DNA from: Chitinophaga oryzae | Lineage (GTDB): Bacteria > Bacteroidota > Bacteroidia > Chitinophagales > Chitinophagaceae | Direction: 5' to 3' | Assembly (NCBI RefSeq): GCF_012516375.2 | Contig: NZ_CP051204.2 | Location: 2,914,001 to 2,978,000 of the forward strand | DNA length: 64,000 bases | In this document: positions 17,302-26,219 of the stretch, piece after piece | Numbering within the stretch: position 1 is the first letter of the stretch | Layout: each line of letters starts with the position of its first letter | The notes under the pieces: generated by a model | Seen by the model: the letters and a program-made list of their open reading frames with translations, nothing else | Told to the model about the DNA's origin: nothing | Database searches by the model: none | Position numbers and translations under genes: made by a program

Positions 17302-18594
17302 ATGCAAATTCCATTGAAATCTGTTCTGCTGCTGTTATTGCCATTTGCCAGCTTTGCGCAGAAAACTGTTGTACCCGGTAGCCCAGACATTAATACCAGC
17401 CGTTTGCAACCCGGAAAGTCATTGTTCACCATTTACTATGTGAAAGACAATAACTGGACAAAGAAGGGAACGTTTACCCATGAACTATCGGTTTCAGATA
17501 ATCAGCTGAGATTTGTGGCCGATTACATCGATGAAAAAGGAGAGTGGTACAGGAAAAGGACTTCTGTAGCAGATGCTAAAACGCTTAGCCCCGTGAGCTA
17601 TAAGTCTGAAGGACTCAAAAACTCGCTGGACCTTACTTTCGGAAGCACCGTTACCGGTAAGTACCGCGAGAAAGGTGGCAAGGATAAGCAGCTGACGATA
17701 AAGCCGGCGGGTAAGTTCGTTGACTTTAACGTGTCCGAGCTTCTTTTTACCACGTTACCACTGGATGTAGGTTATAAAGCCATTGTTCCGGAGTTTTACT
17801 ATGGCTCCAGTCCGGACAGCGTGTTATCCAATTACGTGATAAAAGACGTAAAAAGCTACATACAGCGTTCTCCTAAAACCGGAAACCATGAAAGCTGGCT
17901 GGTGAATGTGCTGGAAGAAGAGTCCGGCGCTATTTACACGTATATCATCGATAAAAAAGATCACCGGATCTGGCAGCGGGAGATGCCGGTAGGCAAAGGG
18001 ACCATAGAGATCTGCGTGAACGAGGAGCTGGATTACCAGCCGATAGCGGCGAAGTTTGACAAAGAGGAAAACCTGCGCATGCTGGAGAAAGGCAACAGTG
18101 TTATCACTGGTACCGCTTTCGCCAGGGACCGCGGCGGAAGTAAATTACAGGTGGTGAATATCAACAGGGCCCAATACGCTCCCAAAGGCACTGTGGTGAG
18201 CATTCTTCCTAATTCGGCCTATATCGAAGAATGGAAAGAAGTAAACCGGAAAATCCGGAAACGTAAAAAAATCCCCGAAGTGCCGATCGATCCTAACGTT
18301 GCCGCCTGTATTAAGAAAACGACCGTGTATGATGACAAAGGCCATTTCGAGTTTACTAACCTGATGCCGGGTGAATATATATTGCTCACTACTTTTGGCT
18401 ATACGCACCGTTATTCTTACAGCTACCAGTCAGGCACCTCCAACCTGGTGCACCCGAGTGGAGCGGTGCTGTCATCCAGCCCTGTTTACAGCCATGGAAG
18501 CGGTGCTACGGGCGCCACGGCAGAGATTGAAATGAAAGTGACTATCAGGAAAGATGGTGATAAAGTAGATGTTAATCTGAAAGATGTGCGGTAA
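17302..18594 (+). CDS. Secreted protein with a C-terminal carboxypeptidase-regulatory-like domain
   Basis: 430 residues. Signal peptide MQIPLKSVLLLLLPFASFAQ. The central part (residues ~35-200) resembles DUF3108-type beta-rich lipid or polymer-binding proteins (LFTIYYVKDNNW, then SLDLTFGSTVTG). The C-terminal part contains a carboxypeptidase-regulatory-like beta-sandwich turn: TVYDDKGHFEFTNLMPGEYILLTTFGY, the surface-protein module used in CarboxypepD_reg. A basic linker (NRKIRKRKKIPEVP) precedes it. It is probably periplasmic or outer-membrane-associated; function unknown. It has its own promoter element and a bidirectional terminator. Confidence 0.75.
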   Translation: MQIPLKSVLLLLLPFASFAQKTVVPGSPDINTSRLQPGKSLFTIYYVKDNNWTKKGTFTHELSVSDNQLRFVADYIDEKGEWYRKRTSVADAKTLSPVSYKSEGLKNSLDLTFGSTVTGKYREKGGKDKQLTIKPAGKFVDFNVSELLFTTLPLDVGYKAIVPEFYYGSSPDSVLSNYVIKDVKSYIQRSPKTGNHESWLVNVLEEESGAIYTYIIDKKDHRIWQREMPVGKGTIEICVNEELDYQPIAAKFDKEENLRMLEKGNSVITGTAFARDRGGSKLQVVNINRAQYAPKGTVVSILPNSAYIEEWKEVNRKIRKRKKIPEVPIDPNVAACIKKTTVYDDKGHFEFTNLMPGEYILLTTFGYTHRYSYSYQSGTSNLVHPSGAVLSSSPVYSHGSGATGATAEIEMKVTIRKDGDKVDVNLKDVR

Positions 18595-18628
18595 GAACTG
18601 TTGAGGAACATCTTTCCAAAAAGGAATA

Positions 18629-18672
18629 AATAAGGAAGCCTTCCGTCTGTTACAGCGGAAGGCTTCCTTATT
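18629..18672. terminator. 17-bp perfect hairpin, bidirectional terminator
   Basis: AATAAGGAAGCCTTCCG and its complement around a 10-nt loop. It lies between the convergent secreted-protein and terpene synthase genes and can serve both. Confidence 0.85.
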
Positions 18673-18690
18673 ATGGAGAAGGGAGAGGTC

Positions 18691-19650
18691 TTACTGATCA
18701 TATCTTCCTGAATGAAGGTGCCATAAATGATTGCCTTTGCACATGTGCAGGAGGTGGCCGGCATACTCCCTGAAAAGCCCGTTATAGGGCCCAAAATCCG
18801 GCGGGTTTTCTTTGAGCTGTAAAAATGTCTTCACCGTTTCAATATGGATACGTGCGGCTTCGGCATAGGCGTCTTCCAGGCTGCATTGATACGCCTGCCT
18901 GATCACCAGTACCAGGTTCATCATCTGTCCCGCGGCCAATTCCCTTTTGGCGGAATAATAATCGTGGCACCAGGATATTATAAGCGCGGCGTGCCGCCTG
19001 AGTTCCCTGACATGCGGATGGGACAGCAAAGCATAAGGCATAAAGGATGACATATAGAGCTCCACGATGTCCTGGTAAATATATATGCCGATCAAATGCT
19101 CGCGCAGGAACATATAATGCGGGACGGAGGGATAATGGTCAGGCGTAAAACAACGCTCCATGATCATCCCTTCATAAAAATAATTGAGGTTACAGCACCA
19201 GCGTTGCATCCATGCTGCCGGCGCCAGCGGCAGCAGCGCATCTCTGAACAGTTTAAACTGGTAAAGCAGGTCCCCTCTCTGGCAGGGGACATCCTGCCCC
19301 GCCATGATGGCTTCGCTTTTAAGCAGGTAAGGCCGCAGTTGATAGATATCGATGTTGTCAGTATAATCATCGTGAATGAATAACAGCAATACCAGTCTGG
19401 CGCCTATCGTTAATGCCTTACTGGTGGCCTGGGGATAAAAGCAGGAGGAAATCATCCCAAAACGGCATTGTTTGTAGAATGTCCGCTGCGTATCTGTGAG
19501 AAACAGGTATTCATGGTCTATCCAATTGCTGGTTTCTTCCTCTGTTTGCGCTTCCAGCGGATGGCGAAGCGGTTCCCCGTCCGTATCATAAGGATACTGT
19601 AAGGGGGCAGTGATACGGTAGACATAGGCTTTAGTTAAATTCAACGTCAC
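18691..19650 (-). CDS. Class I terpene synthase (bacterial terpene cyclase)
   Basis: 319 residues. The Mg-binding aspartate-rich motif is D94-D-Y-T-D98 (FIHDDYTDN), and the NSE-type triad is D230-YY-S233-AKR-E237. A candidate pyrophosphate-sensor Arg is R183, about 47 residues before the triad as usual in this family, and the C-terminal RY pair is R316-Y317. All hallmark residues are present, so the enzyme should be active on a prenyl diphosphate (probably C15 or C20; not decidable from sequence). There is no signal peptide. No prenyltransferase, P450 or methyltransferase is adjacent, so the product is presumably a plain hydrocarbon or alcohol. It is transcribed toward the hairpin at 18,629. 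Confidence 0.9.
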   Translation of the reverse strand: MTLNLTKAYVYRITAPLQYPYDTDGEPLRHPLEAQTEEETSNWIDHEYLFLTDTQRTFYKQCRFGMISSCFYPQATSKALTIGARLVLLLFIHDDYTDNIDIYQLRPYLLKSEAIMAGQDVPCQRGDLLYQFKLFRDALLPLAPAAWMQRWCCNLNYFYEGMIMERCFTPDHYPSVPHYMFLREHLIGIYIYQDIVELYMSSFMPYALLSHPHVRELRRHAALIISWCHDYYSAKRELAAGQMMNLVLVIRQAYQCSLEDAYAEAARIHIETVKTFLQLKENPPDFGPYNGLFREYAGHLLHMCKGNHLWHLHSGRYDQ

Positions 19651-19779
19651 AAATAAAAATACATTGTCTCACCGCGGGGAAAATTCATTGACGTGGTATC
19701 CGTCTTTTATAATTATCATTGGCTACCTTTATATGAAGGCAGCGGTCGGTTATCGTTGCCCGTTGATTTTATGTAAACT

Positions 19780-20481
19780 ATGATGATAGATTTATCCGGT
19801 GGTGAACAACATATTCGCTGTGTAGGGAGTTTTCAGGACCTGGTCGCCACGCCGTTTAGTGGAGAAATAAATGCAATTTGCTGGGCGCGTGAACTAACCG
19901 GCGATTTTTCTGAGATCGTCAGTAAGGTAACGCAGAGCGGAAATATAACGGAGATTGAACCTGCGGAACTTCTTGGACTTCAGTTGAGCGAAGAGGGAGC
20001 GCTTGCCCGTGACATGCTGTTACAAGATATGGCGCTATTGAAAGTACATGGGGCATTGCCCGTTCTAAATGTGATCAACTACTATGACAGGGATGATGCC
20101 TACCCGTTTTTTCCGACCGATGTTTATTCCTTTCACGTAGATCGCTCTCCGATACCTACCGATACCTTTTTATGCACCTACTATGGCGCGGCGAGTGATA
20201 TATTGCCTAATGCACAAGGCGAAAAAAAAGTGCTTATCCCGGAAATACGCGCGCAGCTCAGGAAGCTGTATCATGGAGCTGAGGAAGGTTTTGAATCGTT
20301 CCTGAGTGATAATTTTTTCGATCTGCATTATCAGGCTAAGCCTGAGGCGCGTCCCATAAACTTAGGGGTTGGTAACCTGTGGCGGCTGGCGGTGGACCAT
20401 CCTGAAAGCAAGGTGCCACCCTGCCTGCATCGTGCGCCAAAGGAAAGGCCCGGGGAGAGCAGGTTATTGTTGATTTGCTGA
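19780..20481 (+). CDS. DUF1826-like protein
   Basis: 233 residues. The C-terminal half shows features I associate with DUF1826: FHVDRSPIPTDTFLCTYYG, then a short PNAQGEKK stretch, an LAVDHPES turn and CLHRAPKERPGESRLLL. The His/Asp pair and the late His-Arg suggest a metal-binding cupin-like or oxygenase-like pocket, but the function is not known. The start could be either of the first two Met codons (19,780 or 19,783). The Crp-type regulator begins 20 bp downstream on the same strand, so the two are probably co-transcribed. Confidence 0.7.
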   Translation: MMIDLSGGEQHIRCVGSFQDLVATPFSGEINAICWARELTGDFSEIVSKVTQSGNITEIEPAELLGLQLSEEGALARDMLLQDMALLKVHGALPVLNVINYYDRDDAYPFFPTDVYSFHVDRSPIPTDTFLCTYYGAASDILPNAQGEKKVLIPEIRAQLRKLYHGAEEGFESFLSDNFFDLHYQAKPEARPINLGVGNLWRLAVDHPESKVPPCLHRAPKERPGESRLLLIC

Positions 20482-20500
20482 CTTTAAATGTTATATTAAG

Positions 20501-21019
20501 ATGGCAGAATGGCAAAAATTCAGTCACCTGTTCAAGCGGGAGGAAATACCTGCAAAAACGGTCTTATTACAGGAAGGAGAGATTGCCAGAAAAGTTTATT
20601 TTATTGAAAAGGGATGTTGCAGGCTTTCTTTCAACAACGATGGTAAAGATATTACTTTCCAGTTTTTCTTTGAGGGGGAAGGTGTTTCCTCTGCCGAAAG
20701 TTTCCGGTACGATAAACCCAGTCTCTATTCCATAGAGAGCCTTGAGCCATCTGTCGTCCATTCCCTCACGAAAGCAGATTATCTTACAATCGTTGAAAGC
20801 TCACCCGTTATTAAACAAGACATGGAAGAACAGACTTTTCAGCGGCTTGCCTATGTGGAGAAGCTTTTTCTGTCCAGGATCAAAAACAGTCCCGAAGAAC
20901 GATACAGGGAACTGCTGCAGCAATATCCCCGGATCCTTCAAAGAGTACCGCAACACTATATTGCTTCCTTCCTGGGCATCACTTCTGTTTCACTCAGCCG
21001 GATCAGGAACAGGCGTTAG
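20501..21019 (+). CDS. Crp/Fnr family transcriptional regulator
   Basis: 172 residues. A cyclic-nucleotide-binding-like domain (ARKVYFIEKGCCRLSFNNDGKDITFQFFFEGE) is followed by a short effector region and a reduced C-terminal HTH (VPQHYIASFLGITSVSLSRIRN). It lacks the Fnr cysteines. Proteins of this small subgroup often sit next to the gene they regulate. Here an epoxide hydrolase gene follows 83 bp downstream and a DUF1826-like gene lies 20 bp upstream; either could be a target. Confidence 0.88.
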   Translation: MAEWQKFSHLFKREEIPAKTVLLQEGEIARKVYFIEKGCCRLSFNNDGKDITFQFFFEGEGVSSAESFRYDKPSLYSIESLEPSVVHSLTKADYLTIVESSPVIKQDMEEQTFQRLAYVEKLFLSRIKNSPEERYRELLQQYPRILQRVPQHYIASFLGITSVSLSRIRNRR

Positions 21020-21102
21020 ATTAATTAACAATTGTTATCGTCCTCCATTTGTATAATGATGAATTTTGACCTAAGAAATTAAACAATCAAAATTTGAAAG
21101 CT

Positions 21103-22278
21103 ATGCAAAAGTTCACGATCCGGATTCCTGACAAGGACCTTGAATATCTTCATCAAAGACTCTCCAATGCCCGTTGGTTTGACTCCGCAATTGAAAGCGG
21201 CTGGGAAAAAGGTGTACCTGCCGGCTATCTGAAAGAAATGACTGGCTATTGGCTGAATAAATTTGACTGGAAAAAACAAGAGGCTATTCTCAATCAGTTC
21301 CCACAGTTCATAACAACCATTGATGGACAGAATATCCATTATCTGCATGTTAAATCACCGAAGCCGGGGGCTGTTCCTTTGATGCTTATTCATGGCTGGC
21401 CGGGTTCTTTTGCAGATTTTATCAAAGTTATCCGGCCGCTTACCGATCCGCAGGACGGCCAAATAGCTTTTGACCTGGTTATTCCATCTATCCCGGGTTT
21501 TGGTTTTTCCACGCCTGTAAAAGAAAAGGGGTGGAATATGATAAAAATTGCGACTGCTTTCACTACTTTAATGACGCAGCTGGGTTACGAAAAGTTTGCA
21601 GTTCATGGGGGTGATATGGGAGCCGGCATTGCAGGTATCATGTCTGGTGTGGCCGCATACAACCTGATCGGCACGCATATAAATACTGATTTCTTTGCGG
21701 TAGCAGGACTGGGAATGTTCCCTTCCGACACATCGTCTTTTACAAAGGAAGAAAACGTGCGGCTCGACCGAATGAAAGCCTACAAAAAAGATGGAACGGC
21801 CTATTTGGACATCCAGGCTACAAGACCTCATACTATTGGCTCCGCATTGTCGGACAGCCCGGTTGGGCAGCTGGCCTGGATGGTGGAGAAATATAAAGAA
21901 TGGACAGATGCGGACAAAAAACTGCCCGAGGACGCCATCGATACAGATCAGCTATTGACAAACGTTTCCCTGTACTGGTTCAATCAAACAGGAGCGTCCG
22001 CCGCAGAGGTCCTTGCCGAAAATATGAGCATGGCTTTTGACTGGTGTGGTGACAGTTCACAGAAAACCAGTCAATGGGCACCGCCGAAGATTCCGTCGGC
22101 CATCGCCTGCTTTGGTAAAAAGGAAGATGAGTCTCTGCTGAAAAAATTGACGTCGCTGATGGGAGTGCCGGATAGATGGGCCTTCTATGGCAGCGGTTGT
22201 CATTTTCCGGCCATGGAGGCGCCGGAATTACTGGTTCAGGATATCAGGCAATTTTATTCGGGTGTTGCAGGCAAATAA
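21103..22278 (+). CDS. Epoxide hydrolase (EHN-type alpha/beta hydrolase)
   Basis: 391 residues from the ATG at 21,103 (an upstream TTG at 21,094 would add three). The N-terminal EHN domain (FTIRIPDKDLEYLHQRLSNA) is typical of juvenile-hormone/microsomal-type epoxide hydrolases. The oxyanion motif is HGWPGS (97-102), the nucleophile is D171 in HGGDMGAG, and the His is in SGCHFPAMEAPE near the C-terminus. It should open epoxides to diols. It lies downstream of the Crp-like regulator and is convergent with the SDR gene 12 bp beyond its stop. The Chitinophaga-type context with nearby SDR suggests detoxification or catabolism of an epoxide-forming substrate. Confidence 0.88.
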   Translation: MQKFTIRIPDKDLEYLHQRLSNARWFDSAIESGWEKGVPAGYLKEMTGYWLNKFDWKKQEAILNQFPQFITTIDGQNIHYLHVKSPKPGAVPLMLIHGWPGSFADFIKVIRPLTDPQDGQIAFDLVIPSIPGFGFSTPVKEKGWNMIKIATAFTTLMTQLGYEKFAVHGGDMGAGIAGIMSGVAAYNLIGTHINTDFFAVAGLGMFPSDTSSFTKEENVRLDRMKAYKKDGTAYLDIQATRPHTIGSALSDSPVGQLAWMVEKYKEWTDADKKLPEDAIDTDQLLTNVSLYWFNQTGASAAEVLAENMSMAFDWCGDSSQKTSQWAPPKIPSAIACFGKKEDESLLKKLTSLMGVPDRWAFYGSGCHFPAMEAPELLVQDIRQFYSGVAGK

Positions 22279-22290
22279 TGAAAGATAACG

Positions 22291-23049
22291 TTATTGAGCG
22301 GTCCAGCCGCCGTCAACCGGGAGGGCAGTGCCTGTAACAAATGATGCGGCATCGGAGCAAAGCCATACTACGGCTGCCGCCACTTCTGCAGGTTCCCCCA
22401 TACGTCCCACCGGTTCCATTTCCCGAAAATGCTGTTCTACTTGTTTGTCATTCCCGGTAAAGCGGTCTATCATAGGTGTTTTTATAACGCCCGGGCAAAC
22501 AGCATTTACACGGATACCGGATTTAGCATACTCCAGCGCGGCCGTCCTGGTAAGCCCTACAACACCGTGTTTACTGGCTACGTAGGCAGGGAGTAAAGGA
22601 AAGCCGACCAGTCCGGCTACAGATGCGCAATTAACGATGGCGCCGCTACCTTGTTGTAACATATGATAGAGCTCATGTTTCATACATAACCAAATGCCGG
22701 TCAGGTTCACAGCCAGCGTTCTTTGCCAGTTCTCCTGTGTGCACTCCTGTGTAGTGGCGGAAACCCCCTCGATGCCTGCGTTGTTGAACGCGAAGTCGAC
22801 CCTGCCGTATATGCCAACGGATTTGCCGACCATCGCCGCAACGTCAGAATCCTTGCTCACATCACATTTAATAAACGTGGCCTCGCCACCATTCGCTTCT
22901 ATTTGGCGGAGCGTCTCCCTGTCCGGATCTTCCACGCAATCTGCAATGACCACTGCCGCACCCTCTTGAGCAAAGGCGATGGCTGCAGCGCGGCCAATAC
23001 CGAAACTCCCGCCCGTAATAATGGCCACTTTATTATGAAATATTGCCAT
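22291..23049 (-). CDS. Short-chain dehydrogenase/reductase (SDR)
   Basis: 252 residues. The cofactor motif is TGGSFGIGRA (the standard TGxxxGIG), followed by VVIADC with an acidic residue favouring NAD. The catalytic motif is YVASKHG with the preceding Ser in VNCASVAG. NNAGIEG and the C-terminal FVTGTALPVDGGWTAQ are typical of the classical family. The substrate is unknown. It is convergent with the epoxide hydrolase and could act on its diol product; this is inference from position. Confidence 0.9.
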   Translation of the reverse strand: MAIFHNKVAIITGGSFGIGRAAAIAFAQEGAAVVIADCVEDPDRETLRQIEANGGEATFIKCDVSKDSDVAAMVGKSVGIYGRVDFAFNNAGIEGVSATTQECTQENWQRTLAVNLTGIWLCMKHELYHMLQQGSGAIVNCASVAGLVGFPLLPAYVASKHGVVGLTRTAALEYAKSGIRVNAVCPGVIKTPMIDRFTGNDKQVEQHFREMEPVGRMGEPAEVAAAVVWLCSDAASFVTGTALPVDGGWTAQ

Positions 23050-23090
23050 GGTTTAAGATTTTATATTCTGGTACAATGCAAATATCATCA

Positions 23091-23495
23091 TCATTCATTG
23101 TCATTGTCCGATGCATCCGGTAATTGAAATGGGCGGCTTTTTGCCGGTTTGCCTGCATTGTTCAACTCTTCCAGGGTCCAGTTATCTGTCCTGATGGTTT
23201 CCAGCCATAACGTTCCTGCTTTACGCAGTATTTGCACGTTCAGCCCGAAGATGTGGCTAAAGTCATATTCTACTGCAGCAGCTGTGCGATAGTAGCTGAT
23301 ATCGATCCAACCGCAGGCATACCGCGTTCGTATTTTTTCGATAAGCGTGTCCGGCGATATTTTCTCGTCCTCAGGCGAGTATTCACCTTCGGCATGTGGT
23401 TTCCTGAAAAACTCCAGTTTCAGGAACGGATATATGGTTTGGAACCTGTCCTGTATGTCCGCTACAACCGCTTCTTCGCTAATATATATCTGCAT
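23091..23495 (-). CDS. Conserved hypothetical protein
   Basis: 134 residues, soluble, no signal peptide. The middle has a GWIDISYYRTAAAVEYDFSH stretch and a FGLNVQILRKAGTLWLET segment; the C-terminus is acidic and polar. I know of no named family. It is 41 bp upstream of the SDR gene on the same strand, so it may be co-transcribed. Composition and a clean start support a real gene. Confidence 0.65.
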   Translation of the reverse strand: MQIYISEEAVVADIQDRFQTIYPFLKLEFFRKPHAEGEYSPEDEKISPDTLIEKIRTRYACGWIDISYYRTAAAVEYDFSHIFGLNVQILRKAGTLWLETIRTDNWTLEELNNAGKPAKSRPFQLPDASDNDNE

Positions 23496-23630
23496 AAAAA
23501 CGGGTTTGTTTTAATACAATTATAGCATCGTTTTGGGTATAGGAAAATGAGGGTAATCACACTGTTTCATGATAGCGGTCATAATATCGGGGATGCAATT
23601 GTGGTAAATTGATTTCTTAATGTTTAACCT

Positions 23631-24392
23631 ATGATTATAAATAGCGAAGCACCGCAACTTGCGGTTAAGAAGGAACTACCCGGGTATGAAGAGAAGTACT
23701 TTTTGGAAGGCCCGCGCTCGAGACTAAAAGAATTGTTCTTTTCTATTAAAGTGTTGTTTGAATTTATACGTGGGTTCAGGGTATTGCATTTTGCCGGACC
23801 TTGTATCGCTGTATTTGGATCAGCAAGGGTAAAACCGGGATCAGACTATTACGAATTGGGGCGAAAAACAGGAGCGGGTATTGCAGGACTTGGTTTTACC
23901 GTCATGACAGGTGGCGGCCCGGGGATTATGGAGGCTGCTAACAGAGGCGCCAAAGAAGCTGGTGGTAAATCGGTGGGTTGTAATATTAGTCTGCCGAAGG
24001 AACAGATGGCTAATGACTACCTGGACCTGCGTTATAATTGCAAGTATTTTTTTGTGCGTAAAGTGCTTATGTTCAAATATTCTTACGGGTTCGTTATCCT
24101 GCCAGGAGGAGTAGGTACCCTGGATGAGTTTTCTGAGGCGCTTACCTTGATTCAAACCCATAAAATTCTCAATTTCCCATTGGTGTTGATGAATCGCGGA
24201 TATTGGGAACCATTGATGCCATTGTTTCATAAAATGATCGAAAATTATATGATATCACCCGATGATTTAAAGTATATCCTGATAACGGATTCCATTGACG
24301 ATGCGATGAAACATCTTCAGCAATATGCTGTCGAGCAGTATCATGCAAAACGGGTAAAGGAATTCCGCCGGATTGCGCTTTTCGGAGAATAG
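23631..24392 (+). CDS. LOG family protein (TIGR00730; nucleoside monophosphate phosphoribohydrolase-like)
   Basis: 253 residues. The Rossmann-like fold has GGGPGIMEAANRGAKEAGG and the signature PGGVGTLDEFSEAL (PGGxGTxxE), both characteristic of LOG/lysine decarboxylase-like proteins. Bacterial members hydrolyse nucleoside 5'-monophosphates to base and ribose 5-phosphate. An N-terminal ~45-residue extension (SIKVLFEFIRGFRVLHFAGP) is typical of the longer subgroup. It is monocistronic, ending in the hairpin at 24,453. Confidence 0.9.
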   Translation: MIINSEAPQLAVKKELPGYEEKYFLEGPRSRLKELFFSIKVLFEFIRGFRVLHFAGPCIAVFGSARVKPGSDYYELGRKTGAGIAGLGFTVMTGGGPGIMEAANRGAKEAGGKSVGCNISLPKEQMANDYLDLRYNCKYFFVRKVLMFKYSYGFVILPGGVGTLDEFSEALTLIQTHKILNFPLVLMNRGYWEPLMPLFHKMIENYMISPDDLKYILITDSIDDAMKHLQQYAVEQYHAKRVKEFRRIALFGE

Positions 24393-24452
24393 GCAACTGC
24401 CGGCATGCGCTATTTCGGAAAATTGCACAAAGCGCCGGAGAATACTGAAAAG

Positions 24453-24493
24453 AAAGAAGCACTTACCATTATATGTAAGTGCTTCTTTTTATG
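24453..24493. terminator. Hairpin terminator between LOG and SusD genes
   Basis: 14-bp stem (AAAGAAGCACTTAC / GTAAGTGCTTCTTT) with an 8-nt loop and T run, between convergent genes. The stem core GCACTTAC..GTAAGTGC recurs in the tRNA-Pro terminators at 54,305 and 57,732. Confidence 0.85.
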
Positions 24494-26185
24494 TTACTGC
24501 CCTTTCCCGAAGTCGGGAGCGGCTTTATCATACCAGATGCGCTGTGAACTCAGGGTAGGCAAGTCCTGCGCATTGGGGGTGAATCCCTGTTGCTGCATGG
24601 CGGCCGACCAGTTGGCCCTGTTCACTTCTCCGGGATCTATCAGCCAGAAACGGCGTGGGACCAGCTCGTGGAATGGTTCCCTGCCATAGTAGGCCGAACC
24701 GGTTTTCGGGTATCCGGTACGTCTGCAAAATACGTATGCCTCATTAGGCTGCCGGTACATTCCCAGGTATTGCTGGATATAGATCTTTTCCAGGTTATTG
24801 ACGCCATTGAATTTCACCAGCGGATTAGCCAGGTAGTTGTTGATCTCTGTTGCTCCATCGCCGGAATAAGCGGTGGTGGAGCCTGCGGCTACTGCTATGG
24901 CGTTCATGGTCTGTATCGAGGAGGCGACTCCTTTTTTGTACCAGTCTTCCGCGCTGCCTTTGGTATCCACTCCGCCGGCATAACCTTTCTGGATAAACTC
25001 AGCGATATAAAAACAGGTTTCTGCATGGGTAACGGCAACATCCAGGAACTTACCGGTTGCCTGGTTTAGTTGAGGAGAGAAAAACCTGCGGTTGATAGGG
25101 GAGATCAGGGAGTATTTTGTGAACTGGCTCACAGGCAGCGGGTTCCCGATATAGGACGCCACGTCGGGATTGGTGGTCCAGTCGGCAGGTCCTCCCTGGT
25201 ACATGATCAGCGGATCGTTCGGATCAATGAATGCAGGAAGCGACACCTGGTATTTAGCCAATGAATCTTTATAACTGCCCACCAGGTCATTTTTTTCGAA
25301 ATATACCGGTAACCGGGGATCATTGGTTTTCTTAAGGAAATTCATGATAGACGTACTGGCGTACCTGCGGCTACGGTAGTCGATATCTCCCCCGGTGCCG
25401 AAAGGAACATAGGTGGCATTCACATACCTGACCTGCGAGTCATAGTCGCTAATGGGGCCGATAGCATCTTTCATTACTTCCTGGAAGATGGCCTGGCATT
25501 TTGCCTTGTCTGCGTTCTCTAACCTGGCGGCTATACGAAGTTTAAGCGTATTGGCCAGTTTCACCCATTTTACCCAGTCGCTCTGGTAAAAAATATCAGA
25601 TGGTCCGTACACCATTTGCGTTACCATGGAATTGTCAGACAGTACTTTAATAGCCTCATCGAGCTGCCCCAGCCAGTTGGCGAAAAGGGCCGGCTGTTCA
25701 TCATAAACCGGGTTGTATTTCTGTTCATACCGTCCTCTTACTGCCTCGCTAAAGGGCACAGACCCGTTCATGTCTGTTACTTTGATGCCGTGCAGCACCA
25801 TCAGGATGTTGGTCACTACCTTTATTTTCTGGTACTTTTCCTTGTCGGGCATAGCGTCCACCTGTCGCCTGATTTCGTTCAGATTGGGTAATACCTGGAG
25901 GTAGTAATTATTGTACCGTGTATTTACGTTGTTGGTAATTTCATACGGGCTGGAAGTCACATGTTGCGTAAAGCGCATCAGCTGTTCCATGCTTTCCCAT
26001 ACCCATTCGGTACCCTGGTAGGTAAAGATTTTGTCTTCCGAATAGCTGAGCAGGAATTTTACATCCGGTTTGCTCACCAGGCTTGGGTCGGTGTTGATAT
26101 CGCCAAAATTTTTGGAACAGGATGCGGCGCCCAGCAGGGCCAGTGCTATGCAAACCTTTATATATCGGTGTTTTATATTTTTCAT
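24494..26185 (-). CDS. SusD/RagB-type outer-membrane lipoprotein (SusD-like_2)
   Basis: 563 residues from the ATG at 26,185 (the open frame goes back 8 residues further). The lipoprotein signal is ALLGAASC, so the protein is anchored and probably surface-exposed. The architecture is that of SusD-like_2 (DVKFLLSYSEDKIFTYQG, then a TPR-like helical core with YNNYYLQVLPNLNEIR and a C-terminal AYGREPFHELVPRRFW segment). It forms the substrate-capturing lid on the adjacent SusC transporter, whose gene is immediately upstream. No glycoside hydrolase, peptidase or regulator gene is adjacent, so the cargo cannot be named. Confidence 0.9.
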   Translation of the reverse strand: MKNIKHRYIKVCIALALLGAASCSKNFGDINTDPSLVSKPDVKFLLSYSEDKIFTYQGTEWVWESMEQLMRFTQHVTSSPYEITNNVNTRYNNYYLQVLPNLNEIRRQVDAMPDKEKYQKIKVVTNILMVLHGIKVTDMNGSVPFSEAVRGRYEQKYNPVYDEQPALFANWLGQLDEAIKVLSDNSMVTQMVYGPSDIFYQSDWVKWVKLANTLKLRIAARLENADKAKCQAIFQEVMKDAIGPISDYDSQVRYVNATYVPFGTGGDIDYRSRRYASTSIMNFLKKTNDPRLPVYFEKNDLVGSYKDSLAKYQVSLPAFIDPNDPLIMYQGGPADWTTNPDVASYIGNPLPVSQFTKYSLISPINRRFFSPQLNQATGKFLDVAVTHAETCFYIAEFIQKGYAGGVDTKGSAEDWYKKGVASSIQTMNAIAVAAGSTTAYSGDGATEINNYLANPLVKFNGVNNLEKIYIQQYLGMYRQPNEAYVFCRRTGYPKTGSAYYGREPFHELVPRRFWLIDPGEVNRANWSAAMQQQGFTPNAQDLPTLSSQRIWYDKAAPDFGKGQ

Positions 26186-26219
26186 GATCTTGTTTTTTGA
26201 TGTTGCCATAAACCATTCA

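Noticed and set aside
24453..24493. Terminator sharing its core with the tRNA terminators considered as a third attachment copy
   Set aside because: No tRNA-derived sequence adjoins it; GCACTTAC..GTAAGTGC may be a common terminator stem in this genome.
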